Shown piece by piece: positions 17,334 through 25,029 of a stretch of 64,000 nucleotides of DNA. Below the pieces are notes generated by a model. It did no database searches and was not told the DNA's origin. It saw nothing but the letters and a program-made list of their open reading frames with translations. Where the stretch lies: contig CAYMEW010000001.1 in NCBI GenBank assembly GCA_964389755.1, forward strand, positions 62,001 to 126,000, written 5' to 3'. Made by a program: the position numbers and the translations under genes. This stretch comes from JBBSUQ01 sp964389755. GTDB taxonomy: Bacteria > Bacteroidota > Bacteroidia > Flavobacteriales_D > Crocinitomicaceae. Numbering within the stretch: position 1 is the first letter of the stretch; each line of letters opens with the position of its first letter.

Positions 17334-17744
17334 TTAAAGTCCGGTTTCAAACCCCCCGGCGTATCCGAGGATCCGAAAAAATTCACTAAGCTCCGATTCG
17401 GGAGCAGCGGCTCCGAAAGTGACGTCCACATCCGATCCGTCAAACGCGAGACTCACGATCGACGGGCAGAGCATCATCAACCTTCCCCGGATAGCGTCGG
17501 CACGCTCCGGGCGAATGTTCTTATAGGTTTTGAAACTAAAGCTGACCTCACCGGCATTTTCCTGGCGGGAAACGAGCGCCGGAACAGCCACGCCATTAAA
17601 CGCGAGTTCCTGTTCATAAGAGCTGTAATTAGCTCCGCTATTTTTGAGGGAAAGTCGTTCGCTTTGCATGGCCCCGGAAAAACTCTCCTGGGTAAATGCG
17701 TACGAACCAGACACAATGAGCAGAAGTAATAGCAGTAGTTTCAT
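17334..17744 (-). CDS. Small secreted hypothetical protein, operon partner of the adhesin
   Basis: A 136-residue protein with a leucine-rich signal peptide (residues 1-19, cleavage near AFTQ). The mature part shows no recognised domain. It contains a helix with PERADAIRGRL and two short hydrophobic strands, loosely like a small alpha-beta domain. The frame is open to 17780, but the signal peptide starts at the Met at 17744. The gene ends 3 bp before the adhesin start, so the two are co-transcribed and this protein may assist export, folding or anchoring of the adhesin (inference from position only). Confidence 0.75.
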   Translation of the reverse strand: MKLLLLLLLIVSGSYAFTQESFSGAMQSERLSLKNSGANYSSYEQELAFNGVAVPALVSRQENAGEVSFSFKTYKNIRPERADAIRGRLMMLCPSIVSLAFDGSDVDVTFGAAAPESELSEFFRILGYAGGFETGL

Positions 17745-17936
17745 AGTGTTCAGTTTTAACAAAGATGCTTGTTTTTTCATTTGGTTGCCTTCGGAATCCG
17801 GTAAACTTTAAATTATTAACATATTTTCTTTTCCAACTACGTGTGAAGCGGGAAAATAGTTCCGCAGAAAAAAAATTTTTATTTCGCTGTAACTTTTTGC
17901 TAACTTGTAAGTCTTAAGAGTGACCAAATTAAACGA

Positions 17937-18425
17937 ATGACGACAAGCGAATATAACAGGGCAGTAGATCAGTTCTCGGACGGGATCTTCCGTTTTGCGC
18001 TGAAACATCTCCGCAACGAGATGAATGCGAACGACGTCGTTCAGGAAACATTTGTAAAGGTCTGGCAAAAACATGAGGAGATCAGCAACGAAAAGGCGAA
18101 ATCATACCTGTTCACAACAGCTTATCATGTCATCGTGGACTGGGTCAAAAAAGAAAAAAGAAACGGGGAACTGGGTTCGGAGGCCGAGCAGTTGCGACAC
18201 GAGGAGCACGCGCACAACTTCGATATTCAGCGGGTTTTGCACGAAGCTTTAAATACGCTTCCGGAAATCCAGAAGACCGTTGTATTGCTGCGCGATTACG
18301 AAGGATACAATTACCAGGAGATCGCAGAGATCACCTCGTTGAACGAATCGCAGGTTAAGGTATATATCTTCCGGGCACGCAAGGCATTACAGGAACACAT
18401 TAAACGCATTGAACTGGTAGTATGA
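17937..18425 (+). CDS. ECF-type RNA polymerase sigma factor
   Basis: A 162-residue sigma-70 family protein of the extracytoplasmic-function class. Region 2 (about residues 8-75) includes NDVVQETFVKVWQ. Region 4 (about 100-155) includes LPEIQKTVVLLRDYEGYNYQE and a helix-turn-helix ending VYIFRARKALQ. Its stop overlaps the next gene by 4 bp (ATGA); that gene encodes a one-TM protein that is the probable anti-sigma factor. The pair is divergent from the adhesin operon, so the adhesin is a candidate target. Confidence 0.93.
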   Translation: MTTSEYNRAVDQFSDGIFRFALKHLRNEMNANDVVQETFVKVWQKHEEISNEKAKSYLFTTAYHVIVDWVKKEKRNGELGSEAEQLRHEEHAHNFDIQRVLHEALNTLPEIQKTVVLLRDYEGYNYQEIAEITSLNESQVKVYIFRARKALQEHIKRIELVV

Positions 18426-19396
18426 AGATCACACGGGATAATTACGAAGCATTTTATCTGGATTACATCGAGGGAAACCTGGATGAGGCCGGGCGCGATG
18501 CGTTCAGGGCTTTCCTGGCACTCAATCCCGACCTGGCACTGGACGCGGATCTGCCGGTACTCGACACTCCGCAAACGCGGCTTTCGGATGAAGCCAAACA
18601 CAGCCTCTACCGCACGGACCTTGAACTCGACACGATCAGTTCGGCGAATATTGTCGACTTTCTTACCGCGGATCTCGATGGCCTGTTGACATCCGAAAAA
18701 GCCACGGAACTGGAAGCCTTCATGAATGCAAACCCGCAGTTTGAACGGGAACGTTCCGAAATCGCCCGCTTAAAACTCATTCCCGATGCTTCCGAAGTAT
18801 ACCGTTATCAAAAAACGCTCAAAAAAGGACAAATACGCTACCTGCGCCCACTTATCGCTGCTTCGGCCGTGGCGGCCTCGCTTGTACTTGTATTCTTAGC
18901 CACGCGTCCCGAATCCGTAAACTTTAGCCCCGATCATCGGATGGCCTCGCGCTCCCAATATGCATTTCCGCAGCACACAGTTGTAAACAACCCGGAAGCA
19001 CAGCCTGTAGCAGAAGACACTCCTGCAAACGTTAAGCACGGAACCGGAACCGCAGTTGTTCGCCCGAATACTTCCGGGGGAGATCAAACGCACCCGCAGC
19101 CGGTATCCGACCTGCCTGGCGTCAGCCTGACCCGCATTGCGCACAACCTTCAAAAATCCGCACCCGATCCGGCGGAGCGCTATACGATGATCCCGGAGGA
19201 GCAGCCCCGTGACAATCGCGATTATGCGCTGAATGATCTTTCAGGAATGTCCAACCCGATTACGCCCATTACTAAAAAGGTCAGCGAGTTAATTCATGAA
19301 GAAGTTGATTTCCGTTCCAAAAAGTCGGACAGGCAGGATCAAAAATCCGGTTTTTATCTCAAGATCGGAAAATTTGAAATATTCCATAAAAAGTAG
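18422..19396 (+). CDS. Putative anti-sigma factor, one TM
   Basis: A 324-residue protein. The cytoplasmic N-terminal part (residues 1-140) is acidic and helical, starting with a YEAFYLDYIEGNLDE segment that is common at the N-terminus of Bacteroidota anti-sigma proteins. One membrane helix (about 142-160, LIAASAVAASLVLVFLA) follows. The periplasmic part is proline-rich and low in complexity. It overlaps the ECF sigma gene by 4 bp and should hold that sigma factor at the membrane until a signal arrives. No zinc-binding HxxxCxxC motif is present, so it is not a ZAS-type anti-sigma factor. Confidence 0.8.
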   Translation: MKITRDNYEAFYLDYIEGNLDEAGRDAFRAFLALNPDLALDADLPVLDTPQTRLSDEAKHSLYRTDLELDTISSANIVDFLTADLDGLLTSEKATELEAFMNANPQFERERSEIARLKLIPDASEVYRYQKTLKKGQIRYLRPLIAASAVAASLVLVFLATRPESVNFSPDHRMASRSQYAFPQHTVVNNPEAQPVAEDTPANVKHGTGTAVVRPNTSGGDQTHPQPVSDLPGVSLTRIAHNLQKSAPDPAERYTMIPEEQPRDNRDYALNDLSGMSNPITPITKKVSELIHEEVDFRSKKSDRQDQKSGFYLKIGKFEIFHKK

Positions 19397-19473
19397 CTTT
19401 TTTCACGGCGTGCCGCACAACTTACCGATATTTTCATTTATTTTGTAGCTGAATTGAAATTATAGCGAATACC

Positions 19474-19665
19474 ATGAGTTCTTCTACCGTATTTTATGCC
19501 ATTGCCGATTTTATGCAGAACTATGCATTCATTCCTTTCGAATACATTGGCAATATCGTTAACTATTTGTTCCTGGCTCTGGGATTCATCGGAATGTTCT
19601 ACTGGCTGAACTGGCAGCGTAAGTTCAACCAACAGGCAGAGAACGATCCGAACCAGCTTAAGTAA
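19474..19665 (+). CDS. Small one-TM protein, DUF6341-like
   Basis: A 63-residue protein with an amphipathic N-terminus (FYAIADFMQNY), an IPFEYIG turn and one membrane helix (about residues 28-46) ending FYWLNWQRKF, then a polar tail. Its length, layout and aromatic-rich helix resemble the small DUF6341 proteins conserved in Flavobacteriia, though I cannot confirm this by search. It is monocistronic, with a terminator 25 bp downstream. Function unknown. Confidence 0.75.
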   Translation: MSSSTVFYAIADFMQNYAFIPFEYIGNIVNYLFLALGFIGMFYWLNWQRKFNQQAENDPNQLK

Positions 19666-19690
19666 GTTTAAAACACTTCATCATATCTGA

Positions 19691-19721
19691 AAGGTTGTCG
19701 TTTTCCGACAGCCTTTTTTTA
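19691..19721 (+). terminator. Intrinsic terminator after the small membrane protein
   Basis: A GGTTGTCG / CGACAGCC stem with a TTTTC-type loop is followed by seven T. It ends about 10 bp before the ispD start. Confidence 0.85.
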
Positions 19722-19731
19722 TTTTTAAAGC

Positions 19732-20436
19732 ATGAACACGATCATAATCACGGCAGGGGGAACGGGAAAGCGCATGGGAACGACGCTTCCGAAACAGTTT
19801 CTTCCCCTGAACGGACTGCCCGTGCTGATGCATACCCTTCGCCGGTTCCATGCCTATGATCCTTTCCTGCAGATCCTGTTGACGTTGCCGGAAGCCCACG
19901 TGGAGACCTGGGAAAAGTTGTGTGCCGAACACGCCTTTTCCATCACACATACGGTTATCCGCGGAGGTGCAGAACGCTATGATTCCATTCGAAATGCGCT
20001 GCAATATGCAAACGGAGAGATCATCGGAGTACACGACGGCGTGCGCCCGCTGGTCGATTACCGGACGATCCGCAGTTGCTTTGAAACAGCTATGGAAAAA
20101 GGAAATGCCGTGCCGGTCGTTCAGCTTAGCGATTCGATCCGTGAACTAACAGCATCCGGCAGCAAAGCCGTGCCGCGCAACGCTTATCGGCTCGTGGGAA
20201 CGCCCCAGTGTTTTGAACGGCAGCTACTGCTCCAGGCTTACTCCGGGAACATCGATCCGGGAACCACCGACGATGCCGGCCTGGTCGAATCAACCGGAAT
20301 AACCATTCATCTGGTGGAAGGAAACAAAGCCAATATTAAGATCACCACGCCGGAGGACCTCCAAATAGCCGAAGTACTGCTCGCCGCAGTTGAAAACTCT
20401 TTCCCACAGGGAAATAAAAGGGTGGAAGGCGAATAA
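19732..20436 (+). CDS. ispD: 2-C-methyl-D-erythritol 4-phosphate cytidylyltransferase
   Basis: Third enzyme of the MEP isoprenoid pathway: transfers CMP from CTP to methylerythritol 4-phosphate. The 234-residue length is normal. The nucleotide-binding signature TAGGTGKRMGTTLPKQF is at residues 8-24, with VHDGVRPLV near residues 102-110, GTPQCF later and a conserved lysine-containing NIKITTPEDL near the end. No other pathway genes are adjacent. It starts just after a terminator, so it has its own promoter. Confidence 0.95.
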   Translation: MNTIIITAGGTGKRMGTTLPKQFLPLNGLPVLMHTLRRFHAYDPFLQILLTLPEAHVETWEKLCAEHAFSITHTVIRGGAERYDSIRNALQYANGEIIGVHDGVRPLVDYRTIRSCFETAMEKGNAVPVVQLSDSIRELTASGSKAVPRNAYRLVGTPQCFERQLLLQAYSGNIDPGTTDDAGLVESTGITIHLVEGNKANIKITTPEDLQIAEVLLAAVENSFPQGNKRVEGE

Positions 20437-20439
20437 TGA

Positions 20440-20447
20440 TATCTTTG
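20440..20447 (+). promoter_or_regulatory. -7 box upstream of metF
   Basis: TATCTTTG matches TAnnTTTG and lies 23 bp before the metF ATG, immediately after the ispD stop. No convincing -33 box at the right distance was seen. Confidence 0.45.
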
Positions 20448-20469
20448 CAGGCGACCAGCAATATCCGAT

Positions 20470-21420
20470 ATGAAAGTCACTCAACACATAGCAGAATCCA
20501 AAGAGACACTCTTCTCATTCGAAATACTTCCCCCGCTGAAGGGAAAAAGCATTCAGTCGATCTATGACGGAATCGATCCGTTAATGGAGTTCGGACCGAA
20601 ATTTATCAACGTAACGTATCACCGCGAAGAATACATTTACAAAGAACGCGAACAGGGTTTGCTCGAAAAGATCGCCATTCGCAAACGACCGGGAACGGTC
20701 GGGATCTGCGCCGCCATCATGAACAAATACCACGTGGACGCCGTACCGCATCTCATTTGTGGCGGATTCAGCAAGGAAGAAACGGAAAACGCACTGATCG
20801 ATCTGCAGTTCTTAGGCATCGATAACGTACTGGCCCTGCGCGGAGATTCGATTAAAACGGAACCCAACTTCAAACCACATGCCGACGGCCACCGCTACGC
20901 CGTGGAGCTCATTCACCAGATTTCCGATATGAACCGCGGCAGTTACATGCTCGACGACATCCAACTCGAACCGACCGATTTTTGCATCGGGGCGGCGGGC
21001 TATCCCGAAAAGCATTTCGAAGCCATGAACCTCTCGACGGACCTGTCTTACCTCAAGGCCAAGGTCGATGCAGGTGCGGAATACATCGTGACGCAGATGT
21101 TCTTCGACAATAAAAAGTACTTTGCATTTGTAGACGCCTGTCGCGAAGCAGGCATTGACGTTCCGATCATCCCGGGACTCAAACCCATTAAAACGATGTC
21201 ACACATTTCCTTTCTCCCGAAATTCTTTCACATCGACTACCCGGAAGAATTATCGAAAGAACTGCTCAAGTGTAAAACGAATGCCGACACGGAACGGGTC
21301 GGTATCGAATGGGGAATTCAGCAGTCGCGGGAACTGAAAGCGGCAAATGTTCCCTGCATTCATTACTACACCATGTCGAATTCTTCCTCCGTAAAAGCCA
21401 TTGCTTCCGCGATATTTTAA
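20470..21420 (+). CDS. metF: 5,10-methylenetetrahydrofolate reductase
   Basis: Flavoenzyme that reduces 5,10-methylene-THF to 5-methyl-THF, the methyl donor for methionine synthesis. The 316-residue length matches the bacterial MTHFR family. Family landmarks include FEILPPL with the active-site Glu near residue 19, NVTYHREE, LRGD near 120, IGAAGYPEKH, and EYIVTQMFFDN near 205. The downstream gene starts only 10 bp after the stop. Confidence 0.95.
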   Translation: MKVTQHIAESKETLFSFEILPPLKGKSIQSIYDGIDPLMEFGPKFINVTYHREEYIYKEREQGLLEKIAIRKRPGTVGICAAIMNKYHVDAVPHLICGGFSKEETENALIDLQFLGIDNVLALRGDSIKTEPNFKPHADGHRYAVELIHQISDMNRGSYMLDDIQLEPTDFCIGAAGYPEKHFEAMNLSTDLSYLKAKVDAGAEYIVTQMFFDNKKYFAFVDACREAGIDVPIIPGLKPIKTMSHISFLPKFFHIDYPEELSKELLKCKTNADTERVGIEWGIQQSRELKAANVPCIHYYTMSNSSSVKAIASAIF

Positions 21421-21430
21421 CTTTGTATCC

Positions 21431-21970
21431 ATGAAAAAACTAATTCTGTTCATCTTTTTGCTTGCGAGCGTATCAGTCTCTGCCCAGAAAAAACACTTCG
21501 ATCTGTCCAATGCGTTGATTATCGGGCAGATGGACCGCGATGACGATCGTTACTCCATCGAGGTCAGCCTGACGGAACTTTTCAATACGAACGGCGTGAA
21601 AGCAATGCCTTCCCTCAACGTATTGAAACGCGGCGAAAGCGGCGAAAAACTGGCTGAAGATTCACTGAAACAACTCGTTGCTGCGAAAGGGTTCGATACC
21701 TACGTTCTTGTTTCCGTCAGGGGATACGACCGGAAGTTCCGCCAACGCGAGAGTAGCGAACCGCTGGATACCGCGCTCAGTGTAGGCCAGCTCTACCCGA
21801 TCTACAGTCCCGATATCGTTTCGGTGACCTTTGAATTTCTCTTTTATCGAAACGGGGAATACATCGGATCGGACCTGGTCAAGTGCGGAAACATCAGTGA
21901 TCGCGAATCGGTTCTGAAACGGCTGCGCAAAAAAGCGCGAAAGCGCCTGTTAAAAAAATGGAAAAAATAA
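21431..21970 (+). CDS. Hypothetical secreted protein
   Basis: A 179-residue protein with a signal peptide (residues 1-19, cleavage near VSAQ). The mature part alternates strands and helices. It includes a QLVAAKGFDTYVLVSVRGYD segment, typical of small periplasmic or lipoprotein-like alpha-beta domains, and ends in a very basic tail (RKKARKRLLKKWKK). The frame upstream to 21401 overlaps metF, so the ATG at 21431 is the start. TAACTTTG at 21418-21425 overlaps the metF stop and is a possible -7 box, which would make the transcript nearly leaderless. Function unknown. Confidence 0.75.
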   Translation: MKKLILFIFLLASVSVSAQKKHFDLSNALIIGQMDRDDDRYSIEVSLTELFNTNGVKAMPSLNVLKRGESGEKLAEDSLKQLVAAKGFDTYVLVSVRGYDRKFRQRESSEPLDTALSVGQLYPIYSPDIVSVTFEFLFYRNGEYIGSDLVKCGNISDRESVLKRLRKKARKRLLKKWKK

Positions 21971-22003
21971 TCCCGGCCTGAAATAGCCTGCCGGAAAGTT
22001 CGT

Positions 22004-22900
22004 TTGAAACGCGTGCGATCAGTTATTTTACTCTTACTTTTTACCATTCCCGGCCTGTTTGCAGGAGCGCAAATGCTTTCAAATGAACTGGGTGAGGCAT
22101 TCACCGATACGCCTTTTTTCAATACGGATTTTATCGCCCGAAACCACATTCACCGGCTCAAAGGAGAATTCATTTACAAGAAGCAGGGCGAAATGATGCA
22201 GCCCACCACCTTTTATTATGTCTATGAATTCGATTCACTCGGAAGGCTCGTGCTTAAGTATGAAACCCGCACGGATGACGGTACCCGCGATACCACGTTC
22301 ATGCAGTATGCATACAGCGGAGACGAACTCGCGGCACTGACCACCTTCGACCGGGAAGGAAAAACAAGCTATCGCTATACGCTGGACGACGGTAATCACC
22401 GGGTCGCGGAATCGATCGTACGCACTTTTTATGCGGACAGCCTTCACCCTTCCCGCGAAATTGTGCTGAACAAAGAAACCATGACCTGGCAACTGGCGGA
22501 CAGACAAGCGAAAAAAACCGTTTATAATAGCTACGGATTACCGTATAAAGAAGTTTTTTACTACTATGACGAACGCGGATACCTCAGCTCCAGGGAGGAA
22601 TTCCTGATGACCACCTCCGAGCGAACGATCTACACGTACGAGTACAATGAAAAGGGATACCTTGCCGCGTTAAAGCGCAAAAAGGCCGGTTCGGACAGCT
22701 ATGAGGAGGAATTACGCTTTCGCTATGACGAATACGGTAACCTGATCGAAAAACACCTGTATAAAGAAGGCATTTTCACGACTGACACGCAGTTCTTATA
22801 CAATGAAAAGTCACGACTGCTGAACGCGATTCTCATCCGGGAGGTCAAAACAAACTTCATCCTGATCCTGCGCTTTAAGGAATACGATTACTTTAACTGA
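22004..22900 (+). CDS. Secreted protein with YD/RHS-like repeats (TTG start)
   Basis: A 298-residue exported protein. The start is TTG at 22004; there is no ATG before the signal peptide (MKRVRSVILLLLFTIPGLFAGAQ), and the first internal Met comes after the cleavage site, so the TTG start is well supported. The mature part is a series of short strand repeats of the type YEFDSLGRLVLKYE, YDERGYLSSREEF, YEYNEKGYLAALKRK and RYDEYGNLIEKHLY. These are YD-like repeats that usually fold as a beta solenoid or sheet-rich shell. There is no toxin domain. It lies 33 bp after another secreted gene and is probably co-transcribed with it. Confidence 0.8.
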   Translation: MKRVRSVILLLLFTIPGLFAGAQMLSNELGEAFTDTPFFNTDFIARNHIHRLKGEFIYKKQGEMMQPTTFYYVYEFDSLGRLVLKYETRTDDGTRDTTFMQYAYSGDELAALTTFDREGKTSYRYTLDDGNHRVAESIVRTFYADSLHPSREIVLNKETMTWQLADRQAKKTVYNSYGLPYKEVFYYYDERGYLSSREEFLMTTSERTIYTYEYNEKGYLAALKRKKAGSDSYEEELRFRYDEYGNLIEKHLYKEGIFTTDTQFLYNEKSRLLNAILIREVKTNFILILRFKEYDYFN

Positions 22901-22962
22901 GCGTAAATGCTCATCCGGCTAATTCAGCATTGAACTCTACTAAAAAAGGAGCAGGATCCGAA

Positions 22963-24324
22963 TCAGGCAAAAAGGGCTTTTACCACTTCTTCCATCCGGG
23001 TACAAAGTACGATCTCGATGTCAAAATCAGCTTGTTCGATGCCTTTGGCATACCGCGAAATGATGATCTTCTCGTAGCCGAGTTTGGCCGCTTCGCGGAT
23101 ACGCTGTTCCATGCGATTAACAGGGCGAACCTCTCCCGACAGGCCAACTTCTCCCGAAAGACAGATCGTTTTATCAACCGGGATATCCGCATTGCTCGAA
23201 AGAACGGCCGCAACTACAGCCAGGTCGATGGCAGGATCGTCCACTTTAATCCCGCCGGCAATGTTCAGGAATACATCTTTCGCGCCGAGTTTGAAGCCGC
23301 AACGCTTTTCGAGCACGGCCAGCAACATGTTCAGGCGACGCGAGTCAAAACCGGTGCTGGAGCGCTGCGGAGTTCCGTAAGCCGCCGTACTGACGAGTGC
23401 CTGCACTTCAATGAGCATCGGGCGCATGCCTTCCAGCGTGGCTGCAATCGAGATTCCGGAAAGTGCACTGTCGGAGTTGGTGATCAGGATTTCCGAAGGG
23501 TTTTCCACCTGCCTCAACCCACTGCCGATCATTTCGTAAATGCCGAGTTCATTCGTACTTCCAAAGCGGTTTTTAACCGAACGTAGCAGGCGATATACGT
23601 GATTGCGGTCACCTTCGAATTGCAGGACCGTATCCACCATGTGTTCAAGCACCTTCGGGCCGGCGAGGTTTCCATCCTTCGTAATGTGCCCGATCAGGAA
23701 TACCGGAACACCTGTTTGTTTGGCGTAGCGCAACAATTGGGCAGTTGTTTCACGGACCTGCGAAATGCTTCCCGGAGCCGATTCTATCTGCGAACTGTAT
23801 AGTGTCTGAATGGAATCGATCACCAGCAATTCGGGCTGGATCTCTTCCGCCTGGCGAAAAATATTCTGAATATTGGTTTCTGTGAGAATGAAGCAATTCG
23901 GGTTGACGAGCCCGATCCGCTCCGCCCGCATCTTGATCTGCTGATCACTTTCCTCCCCGGAAACGTATAAAACACGCAGTTCTTTTTCCGACACGGCCTG
24001 TTGCAAAAGCAGGGTGGATTTCCCGATACCGGGTTCCCCGCCGAAAAGGATCAGCGAACCGGGCACAAGTCCGTTACCGAGAACGCGGTTCAGTTCGCGG
24101 TCAGACAGGTCGATGCGCTCATGGCTGCGTTTTTCAATGTCCGACAAATTCCGTGCTTTGGAAGCGCTGTCGGACGTTGAAAAGGCCACCACCTGCGGAA
24201 TATTCTTTTCGATGAGTTCCTCCACAAAGGTGTTCCATTCACCGCAAGAGGGACATTTTCCGAGCCATTTCGGAGTTTCATAACCACAGTTCTGACAGAA
24301 AAACGCGGACTTGATCTTTGCCAT
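22963..24324 (-). CDS. radA: DNA repair protein RadA (Sms)
   Basis: A RecA-like ATPase that drives branch migration in recombinational repair. The 453-residue protein has a C4 zinc finger at residues about 9-30 (CQNCGYE, CPSCGEW) and a Walker A motif (GGEPGIGKST) near 96. It also has the RadA-specific KNRFG motif near residue 255 and a Lon-protease-like C-terminal domain. The frame reaches an upstream Met at 24330; the Met at 24324 (MAKIKS) is the usual RadA start. It is convergent with the YD-repeat gene and has no co-transcribed neighbour. Confidence 0.95.
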   Translation of the reverse strand: MAKIKSAFFCQNCGYETPKWLGKCPSCGEWNTFVEELIEKNIPQVVAFSTSDSASKARNLSDIEKRSHERIDLSDRELNRVLGNGLVPGSLILFGGEPGIGKSTLLLQQAVSEKELRVLYVSGEESDQQIKMRAERIGLVNPNCFILTETNIQNIFRQAEEIQPELLVIDSIQTLYSSQIESAPGSISQVRETTAQLLRYAKQTGVPVFLIGHITKDGNLAGPKVLEHMVDTVLQFEGDRNHVYRLLRSVKNRFGSTNELGIYEMIGSGLRQVENPSEILITNSDSALSGISIAATLEGMRPMLIEVQALVSTAAYGTPQRSSTGFDSRRLNMLLAVLEKRCGFKLGAKDVFLNIAGGIKVDDPAIDLAVVAAVLSSNADIPVDKTICLSGEVGLSGEVRPVNRMEQRIREAAKLGYEKIIISRYAKGIEQADFDIEIVLCTRMEEVVKALFA

Positions 24325-24528
24325 ACACAAAAATGGCGATTTCTGCCGATAAGCGTGTTAAAAGCACCCGGTTTTATACAATTCGCCTTAAAAAAGCTGC
24401 CCGACGACCGATAAATTACCCGGGTAAGCATCGGTGTGCGCATTAATCCGTAACTTTGTATCGGACATTCGGATTAATCTCCGTGCGGGTCCTAAAAATA
24501 CATTTGTCACATTTAAAATCGTTAAAAT

Positions 24529-24942
24529 ATGTATCCGGCAGAAATGGTTAAACCCATGAAGGAAGACCTTGTAAATGTTGGTTTTGAAGAATTAGTAAAT
24601 GCAGACGCCGTCGACCAGGTGATCCAGAACACCCCGGGCTCTTTGCTCGTAGTTGTGAATTCCGTATGTGGGTGTGCCGCAGGGAATATGCGTCCGGGTG
24701 TGAAATTGTCACTGAACAACGATAAAACGCCTGGTAAACTCACCACGGTATTTGCCGGGGTGGATGGCGAGGCAGTAGCGCAGGCGCGTAAGTATTTCCT
24801 GCCTTACCCTCCGTCTTCACCGTCCATTGCTTTATTCAAAGACGGTAAACTCGTCCATTTCCTCGAGCGTCATCACATCGAAGGAGGAACGGCTCAAATG
24901 ATCGCCGAGAACCTTTCAGAGGCTTACAACGAGTATTGCTAA
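24529..24942 (+). CDS. BrxA/BrxB-family bacilliredoxin
   Basis: A 137-residue thioredoxin-fold protein with the bacilliredoxin VCGCAAGN active-site motif (Cys47-Gly-Cys49). In Bacillus this family removes bacillithiol from mixed disulfides; in Bacteroidota it is common and the low-molecular-weight thiol partner should be checked. The C-terminal HHIEGGTAQMI segment is also typical of the family. A TAACTTTG -7 box lies at 24451-24458, about 70 bp upstream. The gene is monocistronic, followed by a bidirectional terminator. Confidence 0.93.
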   Translation: MYPAEMVKPMKEDLVNVGFEELVNADAVDQVIQNTPGSLLVVVNSVCGCAAGNMRPGVKLSLNNDKTPGKLTTVFAGVDGEAVAQARKYFLPYPPSSPSIALFKDGKLVHFLERHHIEGGTAQMIAENLSEAYNEYC

Positions 24943-24965
24943 CGCAACCAAGTTTCCCAAAGATA

Positions 24966-25002
24966 AAAGGGCGTTCATCGATTGATGAACGCCCTTTTTT
25001 GA
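24966..25002. terminator. Bidirectional terminator between bacilliredoxin and infB
   Basis: A near-perfect AAAGGGCGTTCATC / GATGAACGCCCTTT hairpin has a T run on the plus side and an A run on the other, placed between convergent genes. Confidence 0.88.
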
Positions 25003-25029
25003 TGTATAATCTTTCTTCGCTTCAGCGGA

